In this document: one piece after another, positions 5,910 to 11,649 of the stretch
Layout: every line of letters starts with the position of its first letter
How positions within the stretch are numbered: position 1 is the first letter of the stretch
Assembly: GCA_023426265.1 (NCBI GenBank)
Contig: JAFABA010000023.1
Span: 1 to 11,649, forward strand
From: Bacillota bacterium
GTDB lineage: Bacteria > Bacillota > Clostridia > Christensenellales > CAG-138
DNA: 11,649 nucleotides
Reading direction: 5' to 3'
The notes under the pieces: generated by a model
Databases searched by the model: none
What the model saw: only the letters and a program-made list of their open reading frames with translations
Told to the model about the DNA's origin: nothing
Position numbers and translations under genes: made by a program

Positions 5910-7196
5910 TCAATATATTCCGGCGGAACGGAAGCTGCCGATGCCTTTCAAATAGCAGTCAAAAAACTCCAGTATGATGCGGTTCATGGTTTCAAGGCAG
6001 GTATTGGGATCGATTTCCGCCCTGCGCCCGGAATCAAGAGTGCCTGCAAGCACGGGAGAAACCAGGCTAAGGTCGGTCAGGCTCATATGCTGCGCACCGC
6101 GGAACACCACCTCATAGGACGATGGCGCCGTGGCGGATACCAGCCTGTTTTCAAAATACTCCTCATCGCCGGTGAGTATGCCGTTTTCATAGAGATACTG
6201 CGAGTAGATGTTGAGCAGCGGCGCCGAGTAGGGTTCGTGGTTTACGGTGTAACTGCCATTCTCCACGCCGGTGAGCTCACACATCATGGGCGCGTCGATG
6301 TTGATGACCGCATCAATGTCCTTCCTCGCCCTCGGTACCCCCATCGCCGCCGCCCCGCCAAGGGAGTGCCCGAATACGCCGATTTTTGAATGATCCACAA
6401 GCTGGTACACGCCGCCGTCATTTTGGAGTATCGTATCGATGACAAAGTTCATATCCGAAACCCGGATATCCATCCATTTTTGGAACATCTTCAGGTTTTC
6501 CTCTTTGTTATCGCCCCAGGCGGCATATTCGCCCATGTAGCCTGCGTCCACAATCGTTACCTTGCCCTCGGCGTTCACCGTAAAAAACGAGTGGTACGGG
6601 TGGTCGATGGAGCAAACCACATACCCGTGGCTGGCAAGCTCCATAAAAGCGGATTCGTTGCTGTTTTTGACGCCGCAGAAGCCATGCGAGAAAACGACGA
6701 GAGGAAATTTCCCATCCGTGCCCTTGGGATACCAGAACGCGACATTGACCTCCCGGTTTCCACCCTCAGCCGAATATGTCTCCACACGATTGGCGTCCAC
6801 ATAGGTGTATTGGGCGGTGGCCACATCGTATTGGCCGGTGATTGGCGGATGCTCGTATTGCGGAAATACGATTGCCGGAAGCAAGGCTATGCTAAATAAA
6901 AGAGCGCCCCCGATTCCCGAAAGAATTGCCCTTCCCCCACGAAACGGCTTTTCCTTTGGCCGGGCAAAAAGGCCTATGAGGCTGCTGATTGATAAAACCA
7001 AAAGTACGGCAACAAGCGGCGCCCACCGGAAACTCCATTGATAAACGCCCAGGCACAGCAGCAGCAACACAATGCCCAACGCGGAAAGGCACATGATGCG
7101 CTTTAAGCCTGGCCGCCTTGATTTGCTTTTGAAACAATACGCCGTATATCCGGCCTGCAAAAGTACCGCGAGCAGCAGCGTAATACTCCCCAACAT
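5910..7196 (-). CDS. Membrane-anchored alpha/beta hydrolase, PAF-acetylhydrolase-like
   Basis: Protein of 428 residues. The N-terminus has four hydrophobic helices (about 2-22, 34-52, 58-78, 91-112), followed by an alpha/beta-hydrolase domain from about 145. Visible: FPLVVFSHGFCG (164-175, oxyanion strand), nucleophile elbow GHSLGG (276-281, Ser278), a likely catalytic Asp301 in INIDAP and His370 in GAQHMS. Spacing and the HGFCG region resemble PAF-acetylhydrolase and dienelactone-hydrolase relatives, so it is probably an esterase or lipase acting at the membrane surface. Substrate is unknown. GGAGGG stands before the ATG, a promoter sits at 7226-7255, and two direct repeats lie upstream of it. 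The CPBP protease gene follows 7 nt after the stop. Confidence 0.85.
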   Translation of the reverse strand: MLGSITLLLAVLLQAGYTAYCFKSKSRRPGLKRIMCLSALGIVLLLLCLGVYQWSFRWAPLVAVLLVLSISSLIGLFARPKEKPFRGGRAILSGIGGALLFSIALLPAIVFPQYEHPPITGQYDVATAQYTYVDANRVETYSAEGGNREVNVAFWYPKGTDGKFPLVVFSHGFCGVKNSNESAFMELASHGYVVCSIDHPYHSFFTVNAEGKVTIVDAGYMGEYAAWGDNKEENLKMFQKWMDIRVSDMNFVIDTILQNDGGVYQLVDHSKIGVFGHSLGGAAAMGVPRARKDIDAVINIDAPMMCELTGVENGSYTVNHEPYSAPLLNIYSQYLYENGILTGDEEYFENRLVSATAPSSYEVVFRGAQHMSLTDLSLVSPVLAGTLDSGRRAEIDPNTCLETMNRIILEFFDCYLKGIGSFRSAGIY

Positions 7197-7225
7197 AAAA
7201 ATCCCTCCGTTTCATTTCAGACGCA

Positions 7226-7255
7226 AGTATAGGCGTTTGCCCATGTGCCCGTCAA
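7226..7255 (-). promoter_or_regulatory. Promoter of the hydrolase-CPBP operon
   Basis: On the minus strand TTGACG (7250-7255) and TATACT (7226-7231) match the housekeeping consensus in five of six bases each, with an 18-bp spacer. The hydrolase ATG is 29 bp downstream of the -10. No terminator separates it from DUF3021, so read-through from the regulator genes is also possible. Confidence 0.7.
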
Positions 7256-7266
7256 CGAAATGGAGG

Positions 7267-7299
7267 GTAAGTTGCGTTATGGGGCTGTAAGTTGCATTA
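7267..7299. promoter_or_regulatory. Two 13-bp direct repeats, candidate LytTR binding site
   Basis: Plus-strand GTAAGTTGCGTTA (7267-7279) and GTAAGTTGCATTA (7287-7299) match at 12 of 13 bases with a 20-bp period, close to two helical turns. Each contains TAAGTTGC, which fits most positions of the published LytTR half site ([TA][AC][CA]GTTN[AG][TG]); those sites are usually about 21 bp apart on one face of DNA. The pair ends 11 bp upstream of the hydrolase -35 and runs into the DUF3021 stop codon. A LytTR gene is next door. Binding is inferred. Confidence 0.5.
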
Positions 7300-7725
7300 C
7301 TCTCGGTTTTGCAGGGCTTTTAAGCCCGCATTGATATGTTTGGCTTCCCGGCTCCCCAGAGCCCAGCTTATGAGGTTCACCGCAAGGTACACCATGAATA
7401 CCATGAATACGAACAGCAGGGTGGTAAAAACATCGGACACGTTCCCGTTTAACCACGCAAGCCCTGTAAGCAGGGCTTCCAGCGCAACCAGATGCAATAC
7501 CTTTCGCGCGATTGTCTGCCGAAGGTTCAATTCTTTTTTGGAATACAGAATGATGGAAGGGAGCGTTCCCAGAATGCCGCTGAGTACCGGCGAGTAAAAC
7601 ACGTAAAACCCAAATGTCATTTGCGGATGCAGCACCGGGCCAATGAGCGCGGTGGCCACATTGACGCAGGTTGTGATGATAAAAAACTGCATCGCGCATT
7701 CCTTTAAAAAATCACGAAAGCTCAT
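7297..7725 (-). CDS. DUF3021 family membrane protein
   Basis: Small integral membrane protein of 142 residues with four predicted helices (about 11-30, 38-60, 75-92, 99-123) and a charged C-terminal tail. Length, topology and the preceding LytTR gene fit the DUF3021 family, which is commonly encoded directly after stand-alone LytTR regulators in Bacillota. In streptococcal LytTR systems such as HdrRM and BrsRM the membrane partner restrains the regulator; I infer a similar sensor or anti-activator role here. Its ATG overlaps the regulator's stop by four bases (ATGA) and AGGAGG precedes it. The stop codon lies inside the 13-bp direct repeats described above. Confidence 0.82.
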   Translation of the reverse strand: MSFRDFLKECAMQFFIITTCVNVATALIGPVLHPQMTFGFYVFYSPVLSGILGTLPSIILYSKKELNLRQTIARKVLHLVALEALLTGLAWLNGNVSDVFTTLLFVFMVFMVYLAVNLISWALGSREAKHINAGLKALQNRE

Positions 7726-8168
7726 AGGTTGCCTCCTGATAAAAAAGACTTGAGCGCCGGAACATATTGGCGGGATATAATGACTTCCTCCCCGTTATAT
7801 AGCTTGGCCGAGAACCGGCCGTTGAATATGGGATATACGCTGTCAATCTTCATGAGGTTCACGACCATCGACTTCGAGCACCTGAAAAAGCGCTGCCCGC
7901 CATACGCCTGCTCAAATTCATAGAGCTTGCATTTTAACTCATATGTCTCTTTTTTCGTATATGCGAACACACGGTTATCCACGGCTTCCACATAAAAGAG
8001 ATCCTGTAAAAAGAGCTGCGTCACCCGGTCATCGATATAGCCAGCAAGCGAAGTATCGGTTGACTTCACATAATTGGCGATGCTTGTTACCTGATCGGTG
8101 ACCTTGTAGCATTGAATGATCACTTGTTCAGGCTTGCTTTGATCTATTTTCTCTATGGACACCTTCAC
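7722..8168 (-). CDS. Stand-alone LytTR-family transcriptional regulator
   Basis: DNA-binding regulator of 148 residues with a LytTR domain at about 45-145: FYVEAVDNRVFAYT (58-71), FRCSKSMVVNLMKI (95-108, the usual RCHRSxxVN-type motif) and VIISRQYVPALKSFL (129-143). There is no response-regulator receiver domain; the first 40 residues form a short N-terminal strand-helix region. It is therefore not a phosphorelay regulator and is probably controlled by the DUF3021 protein encoded next. It starts at GTG 8168 with GAGGTGG a few bases upstream; no better ATG exists. The gene is visibly more AT-rich than the clp region, which could hint at transfer but is weak evidence. Confidence 0.9.
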   Translation of the reverse strand: MKVSIEKIDQSKPEQVIIQCYKVTDQVTSIANYVKSTDTSLAGYIDDRVTQLFLQDLFYVEAVDNRVFAYTKKETYELKCKLYEFEQAYGGQRFFRCSKSMVVNLMKIDSVYPIFNGRFSAKLYNGEEVIISRQYVPALKSFLSGGNL

Positions 8169-8204
8169 AAAGCCACCTCGGGAAACAGTATTTGCGTATA
8201 CCCA

Positions 8205-8233
8205 ATTTTAGCAAATCAACGGGAGGAGCACAA
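8205..8233 (-). promoter_or_regulatory. Putative promoter of the LytTR-DUF3021 operon
   Basis: On the minus strand TAAAAT (8205-8210), preceded by TG one base away, is spaced 17 bp from TTGTGC (8228-8233). The -35 is weak, but the extended -10 and the distance to the GTG start (36 bp) are suitable. No pair of LytTR-type repeats like that at 7267-7299 is seen here. Confidence 0.5.
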
Positions 8234-8311
8234 ACATAGAATTGGAAGCCGGACGCCTTGCGCAGTTTTTCCCTTGTTTTGGTTGTTTTCCTTTTGTTCA
8301 TTCTTTTATGC

Positions 8312-8317
8312 TATAAT
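8312..8317 (+). promoter_or_regulatory. Extended -10 promoter of the lipoprotein gene
   Basis: TATAAT is preceded by TG one base away, giving the same 11-mer TATGCTATAAT as the ctsR promoter. The region upstream (8266-8308) is a T/C-rich tract without a clear -35. The ATG of the lipoprotein is 39 bp downstream, with AAGGAGA before it. The rest of the 188-bp divergent gap shows only this and the opposing LytTR promoter. Confidence 0.7.
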
Positions 8318-8356
8318 ATCGTAGGAATAAAGTCTTCCATACGAAGGAGATTATCC

Positions 8357-10336
8357 ATGAGAACCCGTGCAGCATTGTGCCTCCTGCTCGTACTGCTTTT
8401 GAGTGCCTGCGCAAAGCCGCAGCAGGCGCAATCGGAGACCGTACTGCCCGGCTATATCGGCGCGGGCGAAACCGCATATGGCGGGAGCGCGGAGGGCGTC
8501 GGCGATCTGAACCTCAAGGGGCTTACCATATCAAATGAAACCGTGGAAGGCATTACGGAAACGGTGCTGACGCTGCGCTTTGTTTCGGGCAGCCGGATGT
8601 CCGGGGGTGCTGCGGAGACCGAAGGCAGCGGCGTCCCCGTTTACTCCGTTTATACGCTCGACGCGCCCGCGCGGCTGGTCGTTTCGTTTGACAACCTCGC
8701 TTATTGGGACTATTCGCACGCGTTGGAATGGAACGATCCGCTTTTAGCAGGCACATTCCAGTATTCCCTGTTTGAAAACCCGCGCGTGAACATCTGCTTC
8801 CAGTTGTCCGGCCCGGTCAATTTGAAAGCTGCGGAAGAGGGCGACACGCTTATAATTCGCCTTCGTCCTAAAGTCGTGGAGGACAAGCCGCAGTATTTTG
8901 TGACCATGCAGGCGTTTGACGATTACTGCGCGGGCAACGTTTCCGCGGAAATAGACGCCTCCCCCACCCTGACGAATGACTTGAACAACAAGCTTTTGAT
9001 TTCCCCGCCCTTCCCAACCGAGGCGGACGCGAAAGCTTTCTTAGAAAACGCCAAAGCCAGCTACCCACAGATTCCGGAAGCACATTACGCCGTTGTTTCA
9101 TTGGGCGCGGCACAGCTTCCGGCGTTTAACGCGACGCTCAATTACTTAACGGCCATGGAAACCCCCGCCGTACGGCTTCCGGACGGCACGGAACTGACAT
9201 TGCCAGCACTTGTGCCGGACGGGCTGTACCTTTGTGATCTCCCCAACAACGAAGGTTTTTTGTGCAGCAAGGAACTGCCCGCCGCTGCCGGCGAAGCCCC
9301 CTACCAGGAGCTTTATATCGTAAGGCCGGACGGGCAGACGACTTTGGCGATGTCCTTTGAATTCTCCGCCATAGAAAAAGCGCAGTACTCACCGGACGGG
9401 CGCAAGCTTGCGGTACTGGAACGTGCAGGCGGCAGCACGCATCTGTATGTGTTTGACGCGGATACGTATGAGCTCTTGAATGACCTTTCCGAAATGGGCT
9501 TTGGCGGCAACACCAGTACGTTTATCTGGAACAGCCTGGGCACCACCATATACGCCATCACCGGCGTATCCGGCATTGAACTGCACCAGTTCGACTATTC
9601 CATACCCGACGAGGCAAGCCGCCACAGCCTGGTGGATCGCAACAGCGTGGACGAAGGCTCGCTCGGTTTTTATGACGGCGAACTGTACTTTGCACACGCG
9701 ACGATGGAAGGCGGCTCCATGCTTTACCGCATCAAGCCGGAAGGCGGCGTGCGCAAGCCCTTCCGCAGCGGCAGCCGGTTCGTGATTTCCTCCGACGCGC
9801 GCTACATGGCGATTGTGGAATCGAGCGAAGGAACCGCCACAACTTCGCAGGGAAGCGCGCTCGCGCTCTATGAAACCGCCACGGGTAATACGGCGACCAT
9901 TACGGATGCGTTTTACCCGTATGACGCGCTGTTCTCCAGGGACTGCACGCGGCTCTATTACATAGAAAGCCGCATCTCCGGCGGCCAGACGGAAGAGGAT
10001 ACCGCCACCGGAGAGGGCGATCCTTTAACGGACGACGCCGCGGCTGCCGGGGATACCACTCCCGCTCCAACCGAAAGTGCTGCGCCCTTAGAAACACCGG
10101 AACCTGTCAGTACCGCCGACCCGTACCCCTATACGCTGTGGGTGTACGACATCGCCGCGGGCAAAAGCGAGCGCCTGATTGATCTTTCCGCGCCCGAACT
10201 CTACGCCGGAAATGGGAACAACGCGCTCATATGCAACCGTTATGAGACGGACGACAGCGGCACGCTCATCCGCGCGGCTTACCTGCTGGATTTGAACACT
10301 CTGCTGTCCACAGACGGAGAAGCGGCGGCCGAATAG
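8357..10336 (+). CDS. Lipoprotein with AMIN-like and beta-propeller-like regions
   Basis: I start at ATG 8357, not 8258, because AAGGAGA lies six bases before it, the promoter lies between the two starts, and the protein then begins with a classic lipoprotein signal (MRTRAALCLLLVLLLSAC, lipobox LSAC, lipidated Cys18). The 659-residue product is thus exported and anchored to the outer face of the membrane. Residues about 95-172 resemble an AMIN cell-wall-targeting domain (DAPARLVVSFDN, ENPRVNICFQL, DTLIIRLRPK). Residues 215-250 (FPTEADAKAFLENAKASYPQ) recall a SPOR-type repeat, but weakly. From about 318 there are repeated WD40/TolB-like strands such as YSPDGRKLAVLERAGGSTHLYVFD, interrupted at 541-588 by an acidic Thr/Pro linker. 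A cell-envelope role is inferred. The GNAT gene follows 27 bp later. Confidence 0.8.
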   Translation: MRTRAALCLLLVLLLSACAKPQQAQSETVLPGYIGAGETAYGGSAEGVGDLNLKGLTISNETVEGITETVLTLRFVSGSRMSGGAAETEGSGVPVYSVYTLDAPARLVVSFDNLAYWDYSHALEWNDPLLAGTFQYSLFENPRVNICFQLSGPVNLKAAEEGDTLIIRLRPKVVEDKPQYFVTMQAFDDYCAGNVSAEIDASPTLTNDLNNKLLISPPFPTEADAKAFLENAKASYPQIPEAHYAVVSLGAAQLPAFNATLNYLTAMETPAVRLPDGTELTLPALVPDGLYLCDLPNNEGFLCSKELPAAAGEAPYQELYIVRPDGQTTLAMSFEFSAIEKAQYSPDGRKLAVLERAGGSTHLYVFDADTYELLNDLSEMGFGGNTSTFIWNSLGTTIYAITGVSGIELHQFDYSIPDEASRHSLVDRNSVDEGSLGFYDGELYFAHATMEGGSMLYRIKPEGGVRKPFRSGSRFVISSDARYMAIVESSEGTATTSQGSALALYETATGNTATITDAFYPYDALFSRDCTRLYYIESRISGGQTEEDTATGEGDPLTDDAAAAGDTTPAPTESAAPLETPEPVSTADPYPYTLWVYDIAAGKSERLIDLSAPELYAGNGNNALICNRYETDDSGTLIRAAYLLDLNTLLSTDGEAAAE

Positions 10337-10363
10337 AGCTTTTGCCGCTTACCGGAGGAGCAT

Positions 10364-11138
10364 ATGGAACGGGTACCAAAAGAGGCAATGCCCAATATCG
10401 CGCCCCTGTTTGACGGCTGGAACGAAACGCTCATCTGGTCCTGCCTGCAGAGCCACATGGGGGAAGCGTGGGCGGACAATGTGGAAACCCCCGCATCCGC
10501 ACAGATCGTCGTGGGCGATTTCTGTTTTTTCGCGGGCGTTCCAAACGCCGCGCTTGTTGGAAATATCCCTACCGCATTCCCTTCCGAAATCATTTTGATG
10601 ATCCCGCGGGACGAAGCCTGGGGAAAGCTGATCGAACAGACCTATCCAAACAGATTTGAAAAAACGCTCCGGTACTCCATCAAAAAAGAGCCGGACATAT
10701 TCGACCGGGCTGCGCTCCAGGCCTACGCCGAGGCGCTGCCGCCGGGTTTTTCGCTTTCCATGATGGACGAAACGCTCTACCACAAAGCAAAAGCCGAGCC
10801 GTGGTCGCAGGATTTGTGTTCCCAGTTCCCAACTTGGGCCGCATTTGAAGCGCATGGGCTCGGCGTGATGGCGCTCTTTGGGGATACCCCCGTTTCCGGC
10901 GCCGCCTCCTATACCGTATATGACAAAGGGATCGAAATAGAGGTGGACACCAAGCCGGAATTCCGGCGCAGGGGGCTTGCGCTCGCCTGCGCTGCCAAAC
11001 TCATATTGGTTTGTCTCGGGGAATGGGCTTTACCCCAGTTGGGACGCGCATGATTTACGCTCCGTGGCATTGGCGGAAAAGCTGGGGTATCATCTGGACA
11101 GAGAATATGTAACGTACGCGGTTTCCACAACAACATAA
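10364..11138 (+). pseudogene. GNAT-family acetyltransferase gene with frameshift near 3' end
   Basis: The intact frame from ATG 10364 (GGAGGAG upstream) ends at a TGA at 11053 after 229 residues. The first 218 residues (GWNETLIWSCLQSHMG, GDFCFFAGVPN, EIEVDTKPEFRRRGLALACAAKLI at 191-214) fit the GNAT_acetyltran/ZmaR-like family; VDTKPEFRRRGLA is the acetyl-CoA-binding motif A. The last 11 residues are foreign. Skipping one G of the GGGG run at 11018-11021 restores NGLYPSWDAHDLRSVALAEK and further family-like sequence to a TAA at 11136-11138, giving 257 residues. So a one-base insertion, or a sequencing error, has cut off about 39 residues. A terminator-like hairpin stands 10 bp after the restored stop. 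It is likely cotranscribed with the lipoprotein gene. Confidence 0.85.
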
Positions 11139-11148
11139 GCGCAGCAAT

Positions 11149-11172
11149 GGGCAGCACATGCTGCCCGTTTGT
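11149..11172 (+). terminator. Probable terminator of the lipoprotein-GNAT operon
   Basis: GGGCAGC and GCTGCCC form a perfect 7-bp stem with an ACAT loop, followed by GTTTGT. The T-run is poor, so termination may be partial. Its position 10 bp after the restored GNAT stop codon, rather than the early TGA, supports that stop as the original gene end. Confidence 0.55.
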
Positions 11173-11194
11173 ATGTCGATAGACCCTGTCGTTT

Positions 11195-11277
11195 GTCATT
11201 CTGAGCCGAAAGCGAAGAATCTGGCCCCCGTTTACCCTAATAAGTACTTCAGGATCCTTCGCTTCGCTCAGGATGAC
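11195..11277. repeat. 83-bp inverted-repeat element (GTCATYCTGAGC ends)
   Basis: The left arm (11195-11224) begins GTCATTCTGAGC and the right arm (11251-11277) is its imperfect inverse, ending GCTCAGGATGAC. Arms of about 27 bp enclose a 26-bp loop, with two one-base insertions in the left arm. I recall this motif (TCTGAGCGAAGCGAAGAAT) as a dispersed repeat of several bacterial groups, from memory only. No coding capacity. It sits between the convergent GNAT and spoVAE genes, so it probably has little effect on expression. Confidence 0.75.
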
Positions 11278-11301
11278 GGCAAAGAGGTTTTGTTGATAGA
11301 C

Positions 11302-11327
11302 AAACGGGCAGCGCAAGCTACCCGTTT
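11302..11327. terminator. Bidirectional terminator-like hairpin between GNAT and spoVAE
   Basis: AAACGGGCAGC and GCTACCCGTTT form an 11-bp stem (one G-U pair when transcribed) with a GCAA loop. T-rich flanks occur on both strands but are short. For spoVAE, read leftward, it lies about 52 bp after the stop. A smaller hairpin (stems GATGAGGC/GCCTCCATC, one bulge, 11342-11361) lies between and lacks a T-run. Confidence 0.6.
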
Positions 11328-11378
11328 TGGTATCAAGGTAATGATGGAGGCTTCGCCTCATCTCCCGCTTAAGATTTC

Positions 11379-11649
11379 TCACTTCTTCGTCTTCGGCTTA
11401 AAGATCACCGCAAATAAATAGCCAAACAAAATTGCCGCCGCGACGCCGCCCGCGGTGGCTGTCATGCCGCCCGTAAACGCGCCCAGCACGCCGCTCTCCT
11501 GCGCTCCTTTGATCGCGCCCTTGCACAGGGCGTAGCCAAAGCCGGTCAGCGGCACAGTAGCCCCTGCCCCCGCGAGATCCACCAGCGGCTCGTACAGGCC
11601 GATAGCAGTCAAAAACACGCCCGCCGTCACGAACAGCACCAGTACGCGT
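11379..11649 (-). CDS. spoVAE: Stage V sporulation protein AE, 5' end beyond window
   Basis: Membrane component of the SpoVA channel complex, which moves calcium-dipicolinate into the forespore and out during germination. The frame is open to the right edge (codons before the GTG at 11639 read Arg-Val-Leu), so the GTG is internal and the true start lies outside. About 90 residues are visible, covering the conserved C-terminal part: FLTAIGLYEPLVDLAGAGAT, VPLTGFGYALCKG, GVLGAFTGGMTATAGG, AAAILFGYLFAVIFKPK. Full-length family members are near 115-120 residues, so only a short N-terminal segment is missing. In spore formers spoVAC and spoVAD normally lie upstream, which here would be to the right. 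Its presence shows an endospore-forming lineage. It is normally under forespore sigma-G control, not testable here. Confidence 0.93.
   Translation of the reverse strand, partial: RVLVLFVTAGVFLTAIGLYEPLVDLAGAGATVPLTGFGYALCKGAIKGAQESGVLGAFTGGMTATAGGVAAAILFGYLFAVIFKPKTKK

Noticed and set aside
5706..6389. Plus-strand open frame of 227 codons across the CPBP and hydrolase genes
   Set aside because: It runs opposite to two well-supported genes and spans their junction. The composition is typical of antisense shadow frames and no ribosome binding site was noted.
8169..8220. LytTR binding repeats upstream of the regulator's own gene
   Set aside because: Two GTT-containing motifs on the minus strand are 34 bp apart, not the roughly 20-22 bp expected, and flanking bases do not match.
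8258..8356. Upstream ATG extending the lipoprotein by 33 residues
   Set aside because: The -10 element and the AAGGAGA ribosome binding site lie inside this stretch, and the lipoprotein signal would no longer be N-terminal.
11158..11421. Plus-strand open frame of 87 codons between GNAT and spoVAE
   Set aside because: It is made of the inverted-repeat element and two hairpins and overlaps the end of spoVAE on the other strand.

Overview
The window looks like a chromosomal segment of an endospore-forming member of the Bacillota (class Clostridia or a close relative) with moderately high GC. The evidence is a complete ctsR-mcsA-mcsB-clpC protein quality-control operon with a CtsR operator, the end of a spoVAE spore gene at the right edge, and strong AGGAGG-type ribosome binding sites. 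I cannot name the species. No rRNA, tRNA, CRISPR array, transposase or phage gene is visible.

Layout, left to right. (1) Positions 1-4375, minus strand: ctsR (GTG start), mcsA, mcsB and clpC in that transcriptional order. The 3' end of clpC lies beyond the left edge. A TATAAT promoter with an extended -10 is followed at once by a 17-bp CtsR box, so the operon is expected to repress itself and to be released by heat or protein stress. McsA/McsB arginine-phosphorylate targets and ClpC unfolds them for ClpP. A 116-bp insertion with a cloverleaf-like palindrome has been accommodated between mcsB and clpC. (2) Positions 4401-5181, minus strand: a DUF1697 gene whose likely promoter is separated from it by a 150-bp fully palindromic miniature element. 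(3) Positions 5216-8233, minus strand: a LytTR DNA-binding regulator and a four-helix DUF3021 membrane protein, overlapping by 4 bp. They are followed by a membrane-anchored alpha/beta hydrolase of PAF-acetylhydrolase type and a CPBP-family intramembrane protease. A pair of 13-bp direct repeats 20 bp apart, with GTT-containing half sites like those of LytTR proteins, lies just upstream of the hydrolase promoter. This suggests the regulator pair controls the two membrane enzymes. (4) Positions 8312-11138, plus strand: a large lipoprotein with an AMIN-like region and a beta-propeller-like region, then a GNAT acetyltransferase gene broken by a single-base frameshift near its 3' end. (5) Positions 11149-11649: a convergent intergenic region with two related hairpins around another small inverted-repeat element, then the 3' part of spoVAE on the minus strand.

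The most distinctive features are three unrelated palindromic miniature repeats sitting at gene junctions, the LytTR/DUF3021/hydrolase/CPBP cluster with its putative operator, and the frameshifted GNAT gene whose lost tail can be read intact in the next frame.
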